Positions 48,949 through 58,460 of a stretch of DNA of 64,000 nucleotides are shown here, piece after piece. The DNA is taken from positions 124,001 through 188,000 of the forward strand of contig NZ_CP177134.1 of the NCBI RefSeq assembly GCF_046736045.1, in the 5' to 3' direction. The first letter of the stretch is position 1; each line of letters begins with the position of its first letter. A program made the translations under genes and the position numbers. The notes below the pieces were generated by a model that worked only from the letters and a program-made list of their open reading frames with translations, had not been told where the DNA came from and did not search any database. This DNA comes from Leptospira_A sp046736045. Lineage in GTDB: Bacteria > Spirochaetota > Leptospiria > Leptospirales > Leptospiraceae.

Positions 48949-49929
48949 ATGAAAATCCTTCATAAATTAATTAAATTCGGTAAAGACTCTAAACTCAAAG
49001 CGCAGAGTCAACAAACGGAAGTTAGTTTTCACTTAAAATCGGTTCCATTTACGGAACAGATTCTAAAAAAAAGATTCACGGAAGGATGGGACGATTTTTC
49101 TCAAACAAATCTCCCCGGTTTCACAGGCTTTGATTGGAAAACACATCCTAGTCCCATGGGAAAGAGTCAGATCGAACTTTTTGGAACCCGCAAATTGGAT
49201 GTATTCGGAAAATTGCATTATCTTTTGTTTCCCAAACATTTTATAGACAAGGAAACTCTCGCTTTGGAAGAAAAAACCAATTTGTTTTTGGAAATTGAAA
49301 ACCAAAGATCGGAACGCAAAACTTTCGGAATCAAAAAATTTCGCAAGTGGATGAATCATCCCAGAAAAATATTTTGGCAGGAAATTTATTTCGAAAGATA
49401 CGAAAACACGAAACCGGAAACTTACGATTTGCCAAGTTCCCATTTCCATCCTCTTGTCAGAGAAGATAAAATGACTTTTATAGTCAAATGGGCGAGATTG
49501 CATCAGATATCTTATTTATGGAGAAAGAGGATCTTTGATCGACCTTTCCCATTGGTAGGAGAAGTTTTTTTAAAATCGAAAAGGAAATTTTCAGACGGGA
49601 GCTTCGGAGAATCCTGTTTTGTTTCACTGGGATATTGTTTGCCCAATAGGAAAGATCATTATTTCCTTTCCTATTGGGGTTTAACACCAGTTATTGGTGG
49701 TGAATGGCAAAATCATATAAAACAACAAAACCTAAATGAAATAAGGGATTTGAATTTTTCCTATCAGAAAGACAATACCTGGTTCGGACAAATTTTATTT
49801 TCCAGAGGAACCGGATTCAAAAAGAAAAAAGATTTTATCTTTGTCTCGAAAGCATCTGAAATTCATCACTCAGGTTATGAAAAAGTCTTTTTAGAATCTA
49901 CATGGGAAAGATTCGATCAGGGGGACTGA
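48949..49929 (+). CDS. Hypothetical protein
   Basis: 326 residues, basic and aromatic, no signal peptide or membrane segment, and no motif I recognise. It is divergent from the LOG gene with only 36 bp between starts and overlaps the small HTH gene by 13 bp at its 3' end. Unusually rich in Phe, Lys and Trp. Function unknown. Confidence 0.62.
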   Translation: MKILHKLIKFGKDSKLKAQSQQTEVSFHLKSVPFTEQILKKRFTEGWDDFSQTNLPGFTGFDWKTHPSPMGKSQIELFGTRKLDVFGKLHYLLFPKHFIDKETLALEEKTNLFLEIENQRSERKTFGIKKFRKWMNHPRKIFWQEIYFERYENTKPETYDLPSSHFHPLVREDKMTFIVKWARLHQISYLWRKRIFDRPFPLVGEVFLKSKRKFSDGSFGESCFVSLGYCLPNRKDHYFLSYWGLTPVIGGEWQNHIKQQNLNEIRDLNFSYQKDNTWFGQILFSRGTGFKKKKDFIFVSKASEIHHSGYEKVFLESTWERFDQGD

Positions 49930-50129
49930 CGCCCTGGTCTCCATTTTTTTGCCAGATCATCTAAGATCACGAAACGGGAATTTTTACCAATGACCACTTC
50001 ATTCAGCTTTTTATCTTGAAGTGCCCGATAAACAGACGTTCTACTGGTGTTTTTTCTTTCAGCGAAATACTTGATTTCTAAAAGATTTTTACTCATTTGT
50101 TTGCAAGTTTGTATAATCGTATCTGTCAT
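49917..50129 (-). CDS. Small helix-turn-helix protein (excisionase/MerR-like)
   Basis: 70 residues. EIKYFAERKNTSRTSVYRALQDKKLNEVVIGKN fits the HTH_17 pattern of excisionase and DNA-binding domain proteins: helix-turn-helix, then a beta wing with Lys/Arg. The ATG at 50129 is taken (AAGG upstream); a second in-frame ATG at 50096 lacks support. There is no integrase nearby, so a role as a stand-alone regulator is as likely as an element remnant. Confidence 0.7.
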   Translation of the reverse strand: MTDTIIQTCKQMSKNLLEIKYFAERKNTSRTSVYRALQDKKLNEVVIGKNSRFVILDDLAKKWRPGRQSP

Positions 50130-50178
50130 CGTTTGGCGAACCTTGACCTTTAGACGAGAGACTACGGTAAAAACCTGC

Positions 50179-51093
50179 TTAAAAACTTTCCATTCTAATA
50201 AAAAATTCTATGGTTTTTTGTTCTTTTTTAGGTAAACCCACAGGATTTGACTCGGAAAAATGTAAAAAATTTCCAGTCGAGGTCATAGGCTCAATGGCAA
50301 TTGACTTTCTATCTCCCGGAATGTATACCTGATAAAAATTTCCACCACCTACCAGAATTTTCTCCTTGCGGTTCATCGAAAAAAAACCCAGATAAGAAGA
50401 TTTTTCATGCTCTTGTTTTGCCATAAACAGCGAATCGTAGTTTTTTCCTTCCAGTTTCGTTTCTTCTTCCAATCGAACGATATCTTTCAAAACTTTTTCA
50501 GGCAACAGATAGTCACCTAACTTGACTTCATAGAACCCCGTTCCGAACAGATAAAGATCGTCTATATTTTCTTCCTTTCCCCAACGAAAGTAAGGATGAA
50601 TCCCAAGAGCAAAAGAAATATCCTCTTCCGAATGATTCGTCACCTGATACCGGATTTTCAATTCATGATCCGTTAAAATATAAGTTTCCGTGAGATTTAT
50701 TTTTCCGAGAAAACTATCCTTCCATTCTTCCGGTAATTCGAAACCAAAACTGACGGTACTTGCCTTATCCGATACGGATTCGGAAAGAACCTTGCGATTT
50801 AAATTATGAAATAACCCGTGTAAGGAGACACCGTTTCCGTCTGTCAGCCAATTTGTGCTGGGATAAAAAGGAGGATGGGCCCAAGGATTCGGTTCCAAAC
50901 GATTGACCCAGGGAAACATGAGAAAGGAACCGGATGCGAAAAAGGGATCGGGTGATTTATGGCCTGCAATGACGGAAAGTTCGGAAAAGTCCACTGGAGA
51001 GGAAAGTACAAGGTCGATCCATTGCCCCCCTGCATCAGGCAAAACGTCGAAATAAGCCTTTTTTGTTTTTAGTCGGTACAAATGAGACCTCAA
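50179..51093 (-). CDS. Aldose 1-epimerase family protein
   Basis: 304 residues of the galactose mutarotase fold. FPWVNRLEPN, SLHGLFHNLNRKV and LGIHPYFRWG contain the substrate-binding Arg and the two catalytic-region His residues, and a C-terminal IAIEPMTSTGN has the acidic residue typically in ExxT. It interconverts sugar anomers or a related hexose-6-phosphate; no signal peptide. Confidence 0.88.
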   Translation of the reverse strand: MRSHLYRLKTKKAYFDVLPDAGGQWIDLVLSSPVDFSELSVIAGHKSPDPFFASGSFLMFPWVNRLEPNPWAHPPFYPSTNWLTDGNGVSLHGLFHNLNRKVLSESVSDKASTVSFGFELPEEWKDSFLGKINLTETYILTDHELKIRYQVTNHSEEDISFALGIHPYFRWGKEENIDDLYLFGTGFYEVKLGDYLLPEKVLKDIVRLEEETKLEGKNYDSLFMAKQEHEKSSYLGFFSMNRKEKILVGGGNFYQVYIPGDRKSIAIEPMTSTGNFLHFSESNPVGLPKKEQKTIEFFIRMESF

Positions 51094-51133
51094 AAATGAT
51101 TGAATCCAATCTTTCCGATCCTACAAAGGTTCT

Positions 51134-52126
51134 ATGTCCTTAAGGAAGCATTTTTTTAGCGTCTTCACAATCGTTTTTTCCCTTATATTCCTTCAATCCT
51201 GCATCCTTGCCCTTCCTGCTCTTACAGGCGCAAAAGCGGATTTCGAAGAAAAACAAATTTCAGGTTCTGATAAAGAAAAGATTTTAATCATTCCGATCGA
51301 AGGAGTGATTAGCGACGAAAGTAGGGAATCATCTCTCTTTGGAAGCGGAATGGAATCTATGGTAGCGAGAATTAAAGAGTCTCTTAAGTTTGCAGAAAAA
51401 GATTCTGATATCAAAGGAGTGATCCTGAAAATAAATTCTCCTGGGGGAACAGTCACTGCGAGTGATATCATCTACCAGGAAATACTGAAATTCAGAAAGA
51501 AGAGAGATATCCCCGTTTTTGCAGGTTTTATGGATACCGCAGCAAGCGGTGCCTACTACATTGCCATGGGTACTGATGCCATAGGTGCTCACCCAACAAC
51601 CATTACAGGGTCAATCGGAGTGATTATGCAAGGGATCAATGTCAAAGAAGGTTTGGATAAGATCGGCGTAAAAGACCAATCCATCACTTCCGGAAGCAAC
51701 AAAGCAATGGGTTCACCTTTGATCGAACAATCTCCCGAACAGAAAAAAATCCTACAGTCGATCGTGGATGGTTTGTATGATCGTTTTTTCCAAATCGTAA
51801 AAAGAGGAAGACCGAATGTATCGGAAGCAAGACTGAAAGAAATTTGCGATGGCAGGGTCTTCACTGCGGAACAGGCAAAAAAAGAAGGTCTAGTGGATTT
51901 CATTGGTTACTTCGATGATTTCCAAATTCAGTTGATGTCTCATAATAAATACAAAGGAAACAGACAAGGCAATCCCCGCCTGATTGTTTACCAACGTGGT
52001 CGCGGCAAAGTGGAAAACATATACCAGACTATGGATTCTTCCGACAAACAGTTGCAATTTGGACTTGTAGAAAAACTATTCAAACAAAACTCAAACGCAA
52101 GATTCTTTTATCTTTGGGATCTATAG
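51134..52126 (+). CDS. sppA: Signal peptide peptidase SppA (short, lipobox N-terminus)
   Basis: 330 residues, the single-domain (Bacillus-like) size class. The Ser-Lys dyad is S138 in TAASGAYYIAMG and K190 in SGSNKAMGSPL, with PTTITGSIGVI between. It degrades cleaved signal peptides at the outer face of the inner membrane. The N-terminus ends in LQSC (Cys 23), which resembles a lipobox, so this copy may be lipid-anchored rather than a signal-anchor protein. Confidence 0.92.
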   Translation: MSLRKHFFSVFTIVFSLIFLQSCILALPALTGAKADFEEKQISGSDKEKILIIPIEGVISDESRESSLFGSGMESMVARIKESLKFAEKDSDIKGVILKINSPGGTVTASDIIYQEILKFRKKRDIPVFAGFMDTAASGAYYIAMGTDAIGAHPTTITGSIGVIMQGINVKEGLDKIGVKDQSITSGSNKAMGSPLIEQSPEQKKILQSIVDGLYDRFFQIVKRGRPNVSEARLKEICDGRVFTAEQAKKEGLVDFIGYFDDFQIQLMSHNKYKGNRQGNPRLIVYQRGRGKVENIYQTMDSSDKQLQFGLVEKLFKQNSNARFFYLWDL

Positions 52127-52138
52127 GTCGCAGATTTC

Positions 52139-53566
52139 ATGTTATTCAATTCGATTCCCTATCTCATTTTATTTGCTTTAACGTATCTTATTTATTGGAA
52201 CATCCCGCAGAAAGGTAGGAAAACATTATTACTTACCTCTTCCGTTATTTTTTACGGATATTTCAGTTTCACTTTTTTGTTCCACTTTCTTGCGGTTATA
52301 TTAGTCAACTACTGGTTCAGCGAAAGAATTTTCAAAAAGAAAGAGGAAGGCAAATCCGATAAAACATTACTAACAACGATTGTTGTTCTCAACGTAATCA
52401 ATCTTGCTTTCTTTAAATATTTCTACTTTGTAACCGGTAGTGTTTATTCCATTACCGGTTGGACACAAGCAAAAGCTTTTGCCGAGTCCTGGAGTATATT
52501 TTTACCACTTGCCATTAGCTTTTATACATTCCAAGTCATCGCCTTACAGGTAGATATACACAGAGGGATTTTAAAAGAGAGAATCAGTTTTCAGGATTAT
52601 TTCCTGTTTATTCTGTTTTTTCCGCAGTTGATCGCAGGCCCAATCATGCGTTCGGACAATTTTATCCCTCAGATCGATCATCCTGAGATTGATTCCGATC
52701 GGATGAAAAAAGGCCTCTTCTTACTCATGGGAGGACTTTTCAAAAAAGTAGTCATCGCGGAAAATATTGCTCCGATCATCGCACCGATTTATATGGATCC
52801 GGGCAAGTTCGACAGCTTTTCTTTGTTATTTGCAAACCTCGGTTTTGCGATGCAGGTCTATTGTGATTTTTCCGGCTATACGGATATGGCGCGCGGATCT
52901 GCAAATTTACTTGGTTATGAAATTCCGGAAAACTTCAAAGGGCCGTTTCTAGCTCAAAGCTTCAGAGATCTTTGGAGTCGTTGGCACATCACCCTATCTT
53001 CCTGGCTCAGAGATTACCTCTACATCCCTCTCGGCGGCAGCCAGGGGAGCGTATTCCGCTCCAACCTCAATATGTTCATCACTATGTGTTTGGGCGGACT
53101 CTGGCATGGTGCCAACTGGGCATTTGTAGCTTGGGGGGCGTATTTAGGCGCATTCTTATGGGTTGAAAGATCGCTCTATCTGGCCCGAGGAAAAAAGAAA
53201 CTTTTACCGGACACCATCCCTTTTATAGGATTGATTCGCACTGTTTCCGTATTTTTTATATTTTCCTTTTCAGGAGTTTTCTTCCGTGCAGCTGCTCGGG
53301 GAGACGAATCCATGAATGTTGTTTACGAAGTTTTTAAAGGAATTCTGACTTTTAGAAATGTGGGAGATACGTTGGATCGGGTGAATGAACTACCTATGTT
53401 TGTTGTGATCGGACTATTTTTCAACTGGCTCCAATATTCGGATTTTGCGTATACGAAATTAAAACCTTATCAAAATTACCTCCTCCCCTTACTAGCAGTT
53501 GTTATGTTGCTACTGATGGGAATTTTTGGTGACGGCGGACAAGATTTTATCTATTTCCAATTTTAA
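52139..53566 (+). CDS. MBOAT family O-acyltransferase (AlgI/DltB-type)
   Basis: 475 residues with about ten membrane helices and the catalytic His H323 in GGLWHGANWAFVAWG. FRDLWSRWHITLSSWLRDYLYIPLGG is the second family block. These enzymes move acetyl groups across the membrane to polysaccharides or cell-wall polymers. It starts 12 bp after sppA and is followed by a lipoprotein gene beginning 26 bp after its stop, perhaps a partner. Confidence 0.92.
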   Translation: MLFNSIPYLILFALTYLIYWNIPQKGRKTLLLTSSVIFYGYFSFTFLFHFLAVILVNYWFSERIFKKKEEGKSDKTLLTTIVVLNVINLAFFKYFYFVTGSVYSITGWTQAKAFAESWSIFLPLAISFYTFQVIALQVDIHRGILKERISFQDYFLFILFFPQLIAGPIMRSDNFIPQIDHPEIDSDRMKKGLFLLMGGLFKKVVIAENIAPIIAPIYMDPGKFDSFSLLFANLGFAMQVYCDFSGYTDMARGSANLLGYEIPENFKGPFLAQSFRDLWSRWHITLSSWLRDYLYIPLGGSQGSVFRSNLNMFITMCLGGLWHGANWAFVAWGAYLGAFLWVERSLYLARGKKKLLPDTIPFIGLIRTVSVFFIFSFSGVFFRAAARGDESMNVVYEVFKGILTFRNVGDTLDRVNELPMFVVIGLFFNWLQYSDFAYTKLKPYQNYLLPLLAVVMLLLMGIFGDGGQDFIYFQF

Positions 53567-53591
53567 TGTTTCGACCGGGGAGATCTCTTAT

Positions 53592-54272
53592 TTGTTATTT
53601 CTAAAAAAAACAATAAAGAGGCTCCTCGTTTCAGTCTGTATTTTATATTTCACTTCCTTTTGCAATCCGAAGGTAGAATGGATCAGGGAACTTCCTCCGA
53701 GTTCGGTGAACTTACCCGATTCAAACAACCTCAAACTAAAACCGGGAAACTACCTTCGTCCTAGTGAAAAAAAATCACCAATGGGTTCCAACTCTTATGA
53801 GTATGAATGGACGGAATTGATTCATATAACAAAAGAAAATCGGTTTTTCAAAGAATACAGAGAAAAGAAAAAATCCCCTGATGAAACAAAATTTAAAATC
53901 ATTACAGGCAAGGGAAATTACAAGCAGCGCGGAGCCTGGGTTCTACTGGAAACCGAATCCATTCAAAAAGTAGAATGTTCTTTGAAAGCAGAATCAAAAT
54001 CCGAAACAATTGATTGGAAAAAATCAAACCCATGTGGTGATTCCAAAGAAATCAAATCAACGATTTCCCATTCATTGCTCTATCATTTCAAATCGGAAGA
54101 TGGGTCTCTTGCTCCCATGCAATATGAGTCGGGATATACGGAATCAAGTTTCGGGATTGTTTGGGAATCGAAAGAACCTTATGCGGAAGATCTATTGTTT
54201 AAAAAAGCGCGGGATAAGTTTACAAAAAAAGAATTCCAACCTCACGTTTATTACTACGGGAGGTTGGATTGA
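53592..54272 (+). CDS. Small lipoprotein downstream of the MBOAT gene
   Basis: 226 residues from a TTG at 53592, supported by GGGGAG with about 8 bp spacing; the open frame extends back to 53526 but overlaps the MBOAT gene. The signal region ends in the lipobox TSFC. The body is charged and ends in a KKEFQPHVYYYGRLD-type stretch. No family recognised. Confidence 0.65.
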   Translation: MLFLKKTIKRLLVSVCILYFTSFCNPKVEWIRELPPSSVNLPDSNNLKLKPGNYLRPSEKKSPMGSNSYEYEWTELIHITKENRFFKEYREKKKSPDETKFKIITGKGNYKQRGAWVLLETESIQKVECSLKAESKSETIDWKKSNPCGDSKEIKSTISHSLLYHFKSEDGSLAPMQYESGYTESSFGIVWESKEPYAEDLLFKKARDKFTKKEFQPHVYYYGRLD

Positions 54273-54322
54273 TTCAGGAAAGAATCGAAGAGGGTAACCA
54301 TCTCTAGAAAAGAATCATAACA

Positions 54323-54763
54323 TTATTTGAATGCGAGTATCTCGCATGCTCTTCCATAAGCAACATGATCGTTTGCAGCTTTTATTTCATACTTGGAAAC
54401 ACCATGAGCTTTGAAAGCAAGACTTGCTTCTCTGGCTGCAATCGACGCTTCACAAAAATTCCCTGCTTTGGACTCTGCGATAGAAGAAAGATAAAGAATC
54501 GAAGCAAAACTTTTATGCGCCTTCAGACCGATCGCCTCGCGGATCTTTAAAGCACGTTTGTAATGGGAAGAAGCAAGTTCATATTCTCCGATATTTTCTT
54601 CTTCGGAGGCAACTTTCACCAGCTCGTTGGAAATCTCAGTAAGAGTCTCTTTGTCATAAGTATTCAAAAGAGAGTTCACTTCTTCGTCGTTTACATTCAT
54701 CTCGAATGCAGATAAAGACACCGTGAATCCTACTATAGTTGCCAAACTGATTGCTAGTTTCAT
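54323..54763 (-). CDS. Secreted TPR-like protein
   Basis: 146 residues from the second ATG, which has GGGGAG six bases upstream; the first ATG (54769) directly abuts that site. A signal peptide (MKLAISLATIVGFTVSLSAF) is followed by helical pairs in TPR spacing (ASSHYKRALKIREA, FCEASIAAREASLAF). Probably a periplasmic protein-interaction factor. The 54770-54961 interval upstream shows no further gene. Confidence 0.75.
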   Translation of the reverse strand: MKLAISLATIVGFTVSLSAFEMNVNDEEVNSLLNTYDKETLTEISNELVKVASEEENIGEYELASSHYKRALKIREAIGLKAHKSFASILYLSSIAESKAGNFCEASIAAREASLAFKAHGVSKYEIKAANDHVAYGRACEILAFK

Positions 54764-54961
54764 AACCATCTCCCCAAGGAATCGTTTCCTTTTCGTTCTG
54801 ATTACTTAGTGCAATTACCGTGCCAGAGAATTTTAGAGATAGAAAGGAACCAGGAAAGCGGCAGATCTTTCCTGAAAACGCATTAGAACAAGGGGAAAGG
54901 GGAATTGAGCTGAAAAGAGCGAATATGAGAGGTTTTGCTTATGATGGAAACAAATCCCGAA

Positions 54962-54984
54962 ATTTGCCTATTTTTTAGGCAAAT
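54962..54984 (-). terminator. Hairpin at the end of the PBP1A gene
   Basis: ATTTGCCTA (54962-54970) and TAGGCAAAT (54976-54984) pair perfectly around a loop of five. It lies 10 bp beyond the PBP1A stop on the minus strand. No long U-run follows in that direction, so it may act as a processing or stabilising hairpin as well. Confidence 0.6.
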
Positions 54985-54993
54985 AGTAATGAA

Positions 54994-57420
54994 TTAGTGC
55001 GGCTGCCCTAATTCATCGTCGCTGATATCCAATTCCCTTTGCAAAAAGTCATTCAAATCCATTGATCGGAAATGATCCCTTTCTCCATCGCATTGTCTGG
55101 AGCCGGGAACGGATAAAGTTCTTCCTGCCACAGTGATCGGCTTAAGAAACATATTGGAAACAAGAGGACAGTTGGGTCCGGGAGAGAGTCCGTTGAAAGA
55201 GCAAGTGGCACCTTTGATCACATCGGCAGGGATCTCTTCCGGTTTGTCTGTGGAACCAAAACTAGGATAAGGCCCTTCGTTATACCATCGGGAATACATT
55301 TTTCCCCAAACGGGAGCGGCGACTCCTGCCGCAGTGGTTCCCTTTCCCAAAGAAAGAGAGGATTTGTCAAAACCCATCCAAACCACCGAAGTGTATTTCG
55401 GATCGAATCCGCAATACCATACATTCGTATAAGAAGAAGTAGATCCTGTTTTTCCTCCGGAAATCCCTTTGTAATTTCCTTTGTCTGCGGCACGAAGCGT
55501 AGCGGTAGGAGTTCCTCCCGTAGCAACACCGATTAACATTTGTTTGATAATATAAGCCGTAGCCTCCGGTATGATCTGAATGGCGCCTGTTTTGGCTTCC
55601 TCGGCAAGTTCTTCCTGAACTTGTTTCTCCCGGTTGTATACTACAGTCCCGCTTTGATTTAAAACATAACGGATGCTAAATGGAATGACATCTTTTCCTT
55701 TGTTGGCCAGAATGGAATACCCTAGTGCCATTTCATAAGGAGTGAGCTCTGCAACTCCCAAAGCAAGCGCGGGCCCCGTAGGAAATCTCGCTTTATTGGT
55801 TTTTGTCACCTTTGAAGAAAAATCAATGACCGAGTCGGTACCTGTTCTCATCAATACCTGAACGGAAACTATGTTTAAAGAAAGTGAAAGTGCGCGGGAC
55901 AAAGGAACCATCCCTCTGAAATCTCCGGAAATATCCTGAGGAGAATAACCCTCGCCCTCCTCCGTAATCGTTGTTAAAGGGGCATCCATGATTCCAGTTC
56001 CGGAACCCACAGCGCGATTTTGAATGGCGGCAGCATATACGAACGGTTTGAACGCAGAACCTGTCTGTCTTCTCGCTTGCATCGCGCGATTGAATTGATT
56101 TTTAGGAGTGAACCTGGATCCGCCCACCATGGTCTGGATGTAACCTGTTTGATGGTCGATCGTAATTACGGCGCCTTCCACATGGAGATTGGATGAAAAT
56201 ACCAATGACGATCTCATGAATTCCTTAACCGCCGAACTTTCGTTCTCCGAAGGAGTAAAGTCGGTCAAAAGTTCCAAAGCAGGACCCATTTCTTTTTCCA
56301 AATGAAGCCGGAACACCTGTCTGTCGTCCAAATTGGTGATATAAGGAACCCCTACCGGAAAAATAGAACCCATCAGATTGTACAAAGATACCAATCCGCG
56401 ATCGGCTCGTCCCGCATAACGAAAATTTGCTCCAAATGCATAACGATCCTGTTCGATGAGTGCTTTTCTAAGTTCTTCTTCTGCTATCTCCTGTTTACGC
56501 ACATCCAAAGTTGTATAAACACGAAGCCCGCCCGTGTAAACCGCTTCATCTCCCAATTCCTTTTCCAGAATCTGTCTCGTCCACTCAGTGAAATGAGGTG
56601 CACGGTTGAGTTTGGTTCCCCAAGTGGAGCGGGACGGAGATTGAGTGATCACAATCGGCCAATAACGATCCCAAAATTCATTGTGAATTTTTCCGACCTG
56701 ATCTTTCGGAATGAATCCGTTTTTCGCCATCAGTCCCAAAACAACCAGATGGGAATTTTTAGCGTCCATCGGATTTTTGAAAGGGGAATAATGAACCGGA
56801 GCTTTGGGAAGCCGTGCAAGCAATGCTGCCTCGGCAATATCAAGGTCTCTTACATCCTTTTGAAAGTAAACATTCGCCGCAGAAGAAAGCCCTGTTGTTC
56901 CGTGACCAAGGTATATTAGATTAAAATAAATTTCTAATATTTCTTCTTTGGTATATTCCTGTTCTATTTGTAAAGTAAGAAGCGCTTCTAAAAATTTACG
57001 GGCAAATGTTTTTTTACGTTCTTGCAAAATGGTCTTTGCTAGTTGTTGGGTGAGTGTGGATCCACCTTGAACGATTCTTCCTGCAAGAAGGTTTTTTATG
57101 GCAGCCCGAACGATGGCGGAAAAATCAATTCCGAAGTGATTGAAAAAATTATCATCTTCAACGGATAAAAATGCCTGGATTACATGAGGAGGGATATCCT
57201 GGAATTTCAATAATTCCTGTTTGTGCCGGTACAACTCTGCGAACAAAACCCCGTTTGTATCATATAATTTCGTAGGAGTCGTAGGTTGGTAAGAAGCTAA
57301 TTTCTGAAGTTCTTTACCCTGATTGACTTCGGAAAGTACATAACCGAAGAACAAACCGCCGAATAAGGCAGTGACGAAAAATGTTGTAAGAGTGTATTTT
57401 AAAGTTTTTTCACGATTCAT
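54994..57420 (-). CDS. Penicillin-binding protein 1A (GT51 + transpeptidase)
   Basis: 808 residues, bifunctional peptidoglycan synthase. N-terminal anchor, then GT51 transglycosylase (EDDNFFNHFGID with catalytic Glu, GGSTLTQQLAKTIL), then the transpeptidase with SxxK in TGSAFKP, SxN in SLSLNIVSV and KTG in GGKTGSTSSYTN. Length is normal for class A PBPs. It depends on diaminopimelate made by DapL elsewhere in the window. Confidence 0.95.
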   Translation of the reverse strand: MNREKTLKYTLTTFFVTALFGGLFFGYVLSEVNQGKELQKLASYQPTTPTKLYDTNGVLFAELYRHKQELLKFQDIPPHVIQAFLSVEDDNFFNHFGIDFSAIVRAAIKNLLAGRIVQGGSTLTQQLAKTILQERKKTFARKFLEALLTLQIEQEYTKEEILEIYFNLIYLGHGTTGLSSAANVYFQKDVRDLDIAEAALLARLPKAPVHYSPFKNPMDAKNSHLVVLGLMAKNGFIPKDQVGKIHNEFWDRYWPIVITQSPSRSTWGTKLNRAPHFTEWTRQILEKELGDEAVYTGGLRVYTTLDVRKQEIAEEELRKALIEQDRYAFGANFRYAGRADRGLVSLYNLMGSIFPVGVPYITNLDDRQVFRLHLEKEMGPALELLTDFTPSENESSAVKEFMRSSLVFSSNLHVEGAVITIDHQTGYIQTMVGGSRFTPKNQFNRAMQARRQTGSAFKPFVYAAAIQNRAVGSGTGIMDAPLTTITEEGEGYSPQDISGDFRGMVPLSRALSLSLNIVSVQVLMRTGTDSVIDFSSKVTKTNKARFPTGPALALGVAELTPYEMALGYSILANKGKDVIPFSIRYVLNQSGTVVYNREKQVQEELAEEAKTGAIQIIPEATAYIIKQMLIGVATGGTPTATLRAADKGNYKGISGGKTGSTSSYTNVWYCGFDPKYTSVVWMGFDKSSLSLGKGTTAAGVAAPVWGKMYSRWYNEGPYPSFGSTDKPEEIPADVIKGATCSFNGLSPGPNCPLVSNMFLKPITVAGRTLSVPGSRQCDGERDHFRSMDLNDFLQRELDISDDELGQPH

Positions 57421-57442
57421 ATATTTTTTAAATTTATAAGTT

Positions 57443-58441
57443 CTATAGGTGGAAACGAAGTCCCTCTCTTGCCAAATGGATCTTAAGTTTCTTTTCTCCT
57501 AAAAATTTCTTATGCAATTTGGATGCTTCATAAATTTCATAAATTTTTTCATCCGAATAAGACGGCTCATGATGAGTCAAAACCAGGTTTTTGATATTCC
57601 AGGCTGTGGCACAGTTTACAGACATGGTATAGGAAGTATGTCCCCAATCGAATTTGGAAAAGGATTCGTCCAAAGTGTATTGAGTATCTAACACGAGTAA
57701 ATCGGCGTCCTTAAAAAAGGGAGCGTAGTCGTGAATGATAGACATATCTTCACCAGTAAATTCCGCATCCGTTGCAAATATAAATACTTTTCCCAATGCA
57801 TCCGTAAACTTATAAGCGAACGATCCGCCCGGATGTTTGAGAGGGTGGGTCTCTACTTTGATTCCACTGGGAAATTTCATTTCATCGCCGGGTAAAAAAT
57901 GATGAAACTCTTTGCGGGAACCTGTATCGGCAAACCGAACGGGGAAAAACTCAGGACGTTGCTGGTCTTCCAAACGGGTTGCCAAATCCGCATAAGGAGA
58001 GTGAAATTTCAAATTGAAGTCGGGAAAATAGATCGGTTTGAAAAAAGGAAGGCCTTGGATATGATCCCAATGGGTATGGGTGATGAATATATTTACATCT
58101 TTTTGGGTTTTCTTTTTGAAATAAGCCTGAAGCAGATCGTCACCTACGTTCCGAACTCCCGTACCCATATCCAAAATATAGATTTCGCCCTTTGCATCGG
58201 TAACCGTAACGCAAGTGGTATCACTCCCAGTCACAAACTTCAAATGATAAGGAAGTTTTTTCCAAAAGTCTTCCACAGAATTGCGGGTTTGGGGCGGTTT
58301 ACTGGCGTACAATTCTAAGATGTCTAGGATTTTTTTGCGATAATCCTGGTTGCGAAGGGGGGCCGCAATGGAACCACGTACCCCGAAGAGTTGAACGATC
58401 ACTTCCTCGATTATAGGAAATCGACTTTCCTTGTCACTCAA
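57443..58441 (-). CDS. Metallo-beta-lactamase-fold metallohydrolase
   Basis: 332 residues. The metal-binding HxHxDH motif is in FITHTHWDHIQGLPFF, followed by FPSGIKVETHPLKHPGGSFAY and a Asp/His pair near DTQYTLDESF and HTSYT. Family members include phosphodiesterases, cyclic-nucleotide and RNA-acting enzymes, so the substrate is open. The start is a TTG at 58441 with no clear ribosome site; the divergent rhomboid gene starts 20 bp away. Confidence 0.85.
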   Translation of the reverse strand: MSDKESRFPIIEEVIVQLFGVRGSIAAPLRNQDYRKKILDILELYASKPPQTRNSVEDFWKKLPYHLKFVTGSDTTCVTVTDAKGEIYILDMGTGVRNVGDDLLQAYFKKKTQKDVNIFITHTHWDHIQGLPFFKPIYFPDFNLKFHSPYADLATRLEDQQRPEFFPVRFADTGSRKEFHHFLPGDEMKFPSGIKVETHPLKHPGGSFAYKFTDALGKVFIFATDAEFTGEDMSIIHDYAPFFKDADLLVLDTQYTLDESFSKFDWGHTSYTMSVNCATAWNIKNLVLTHHEPSYSDEKIYEIYEASKLHKKFLGEKKLKIHLAREGLRFHL

Positions 58442-58460
58442 GATTTGCGAGTTTGAATTT

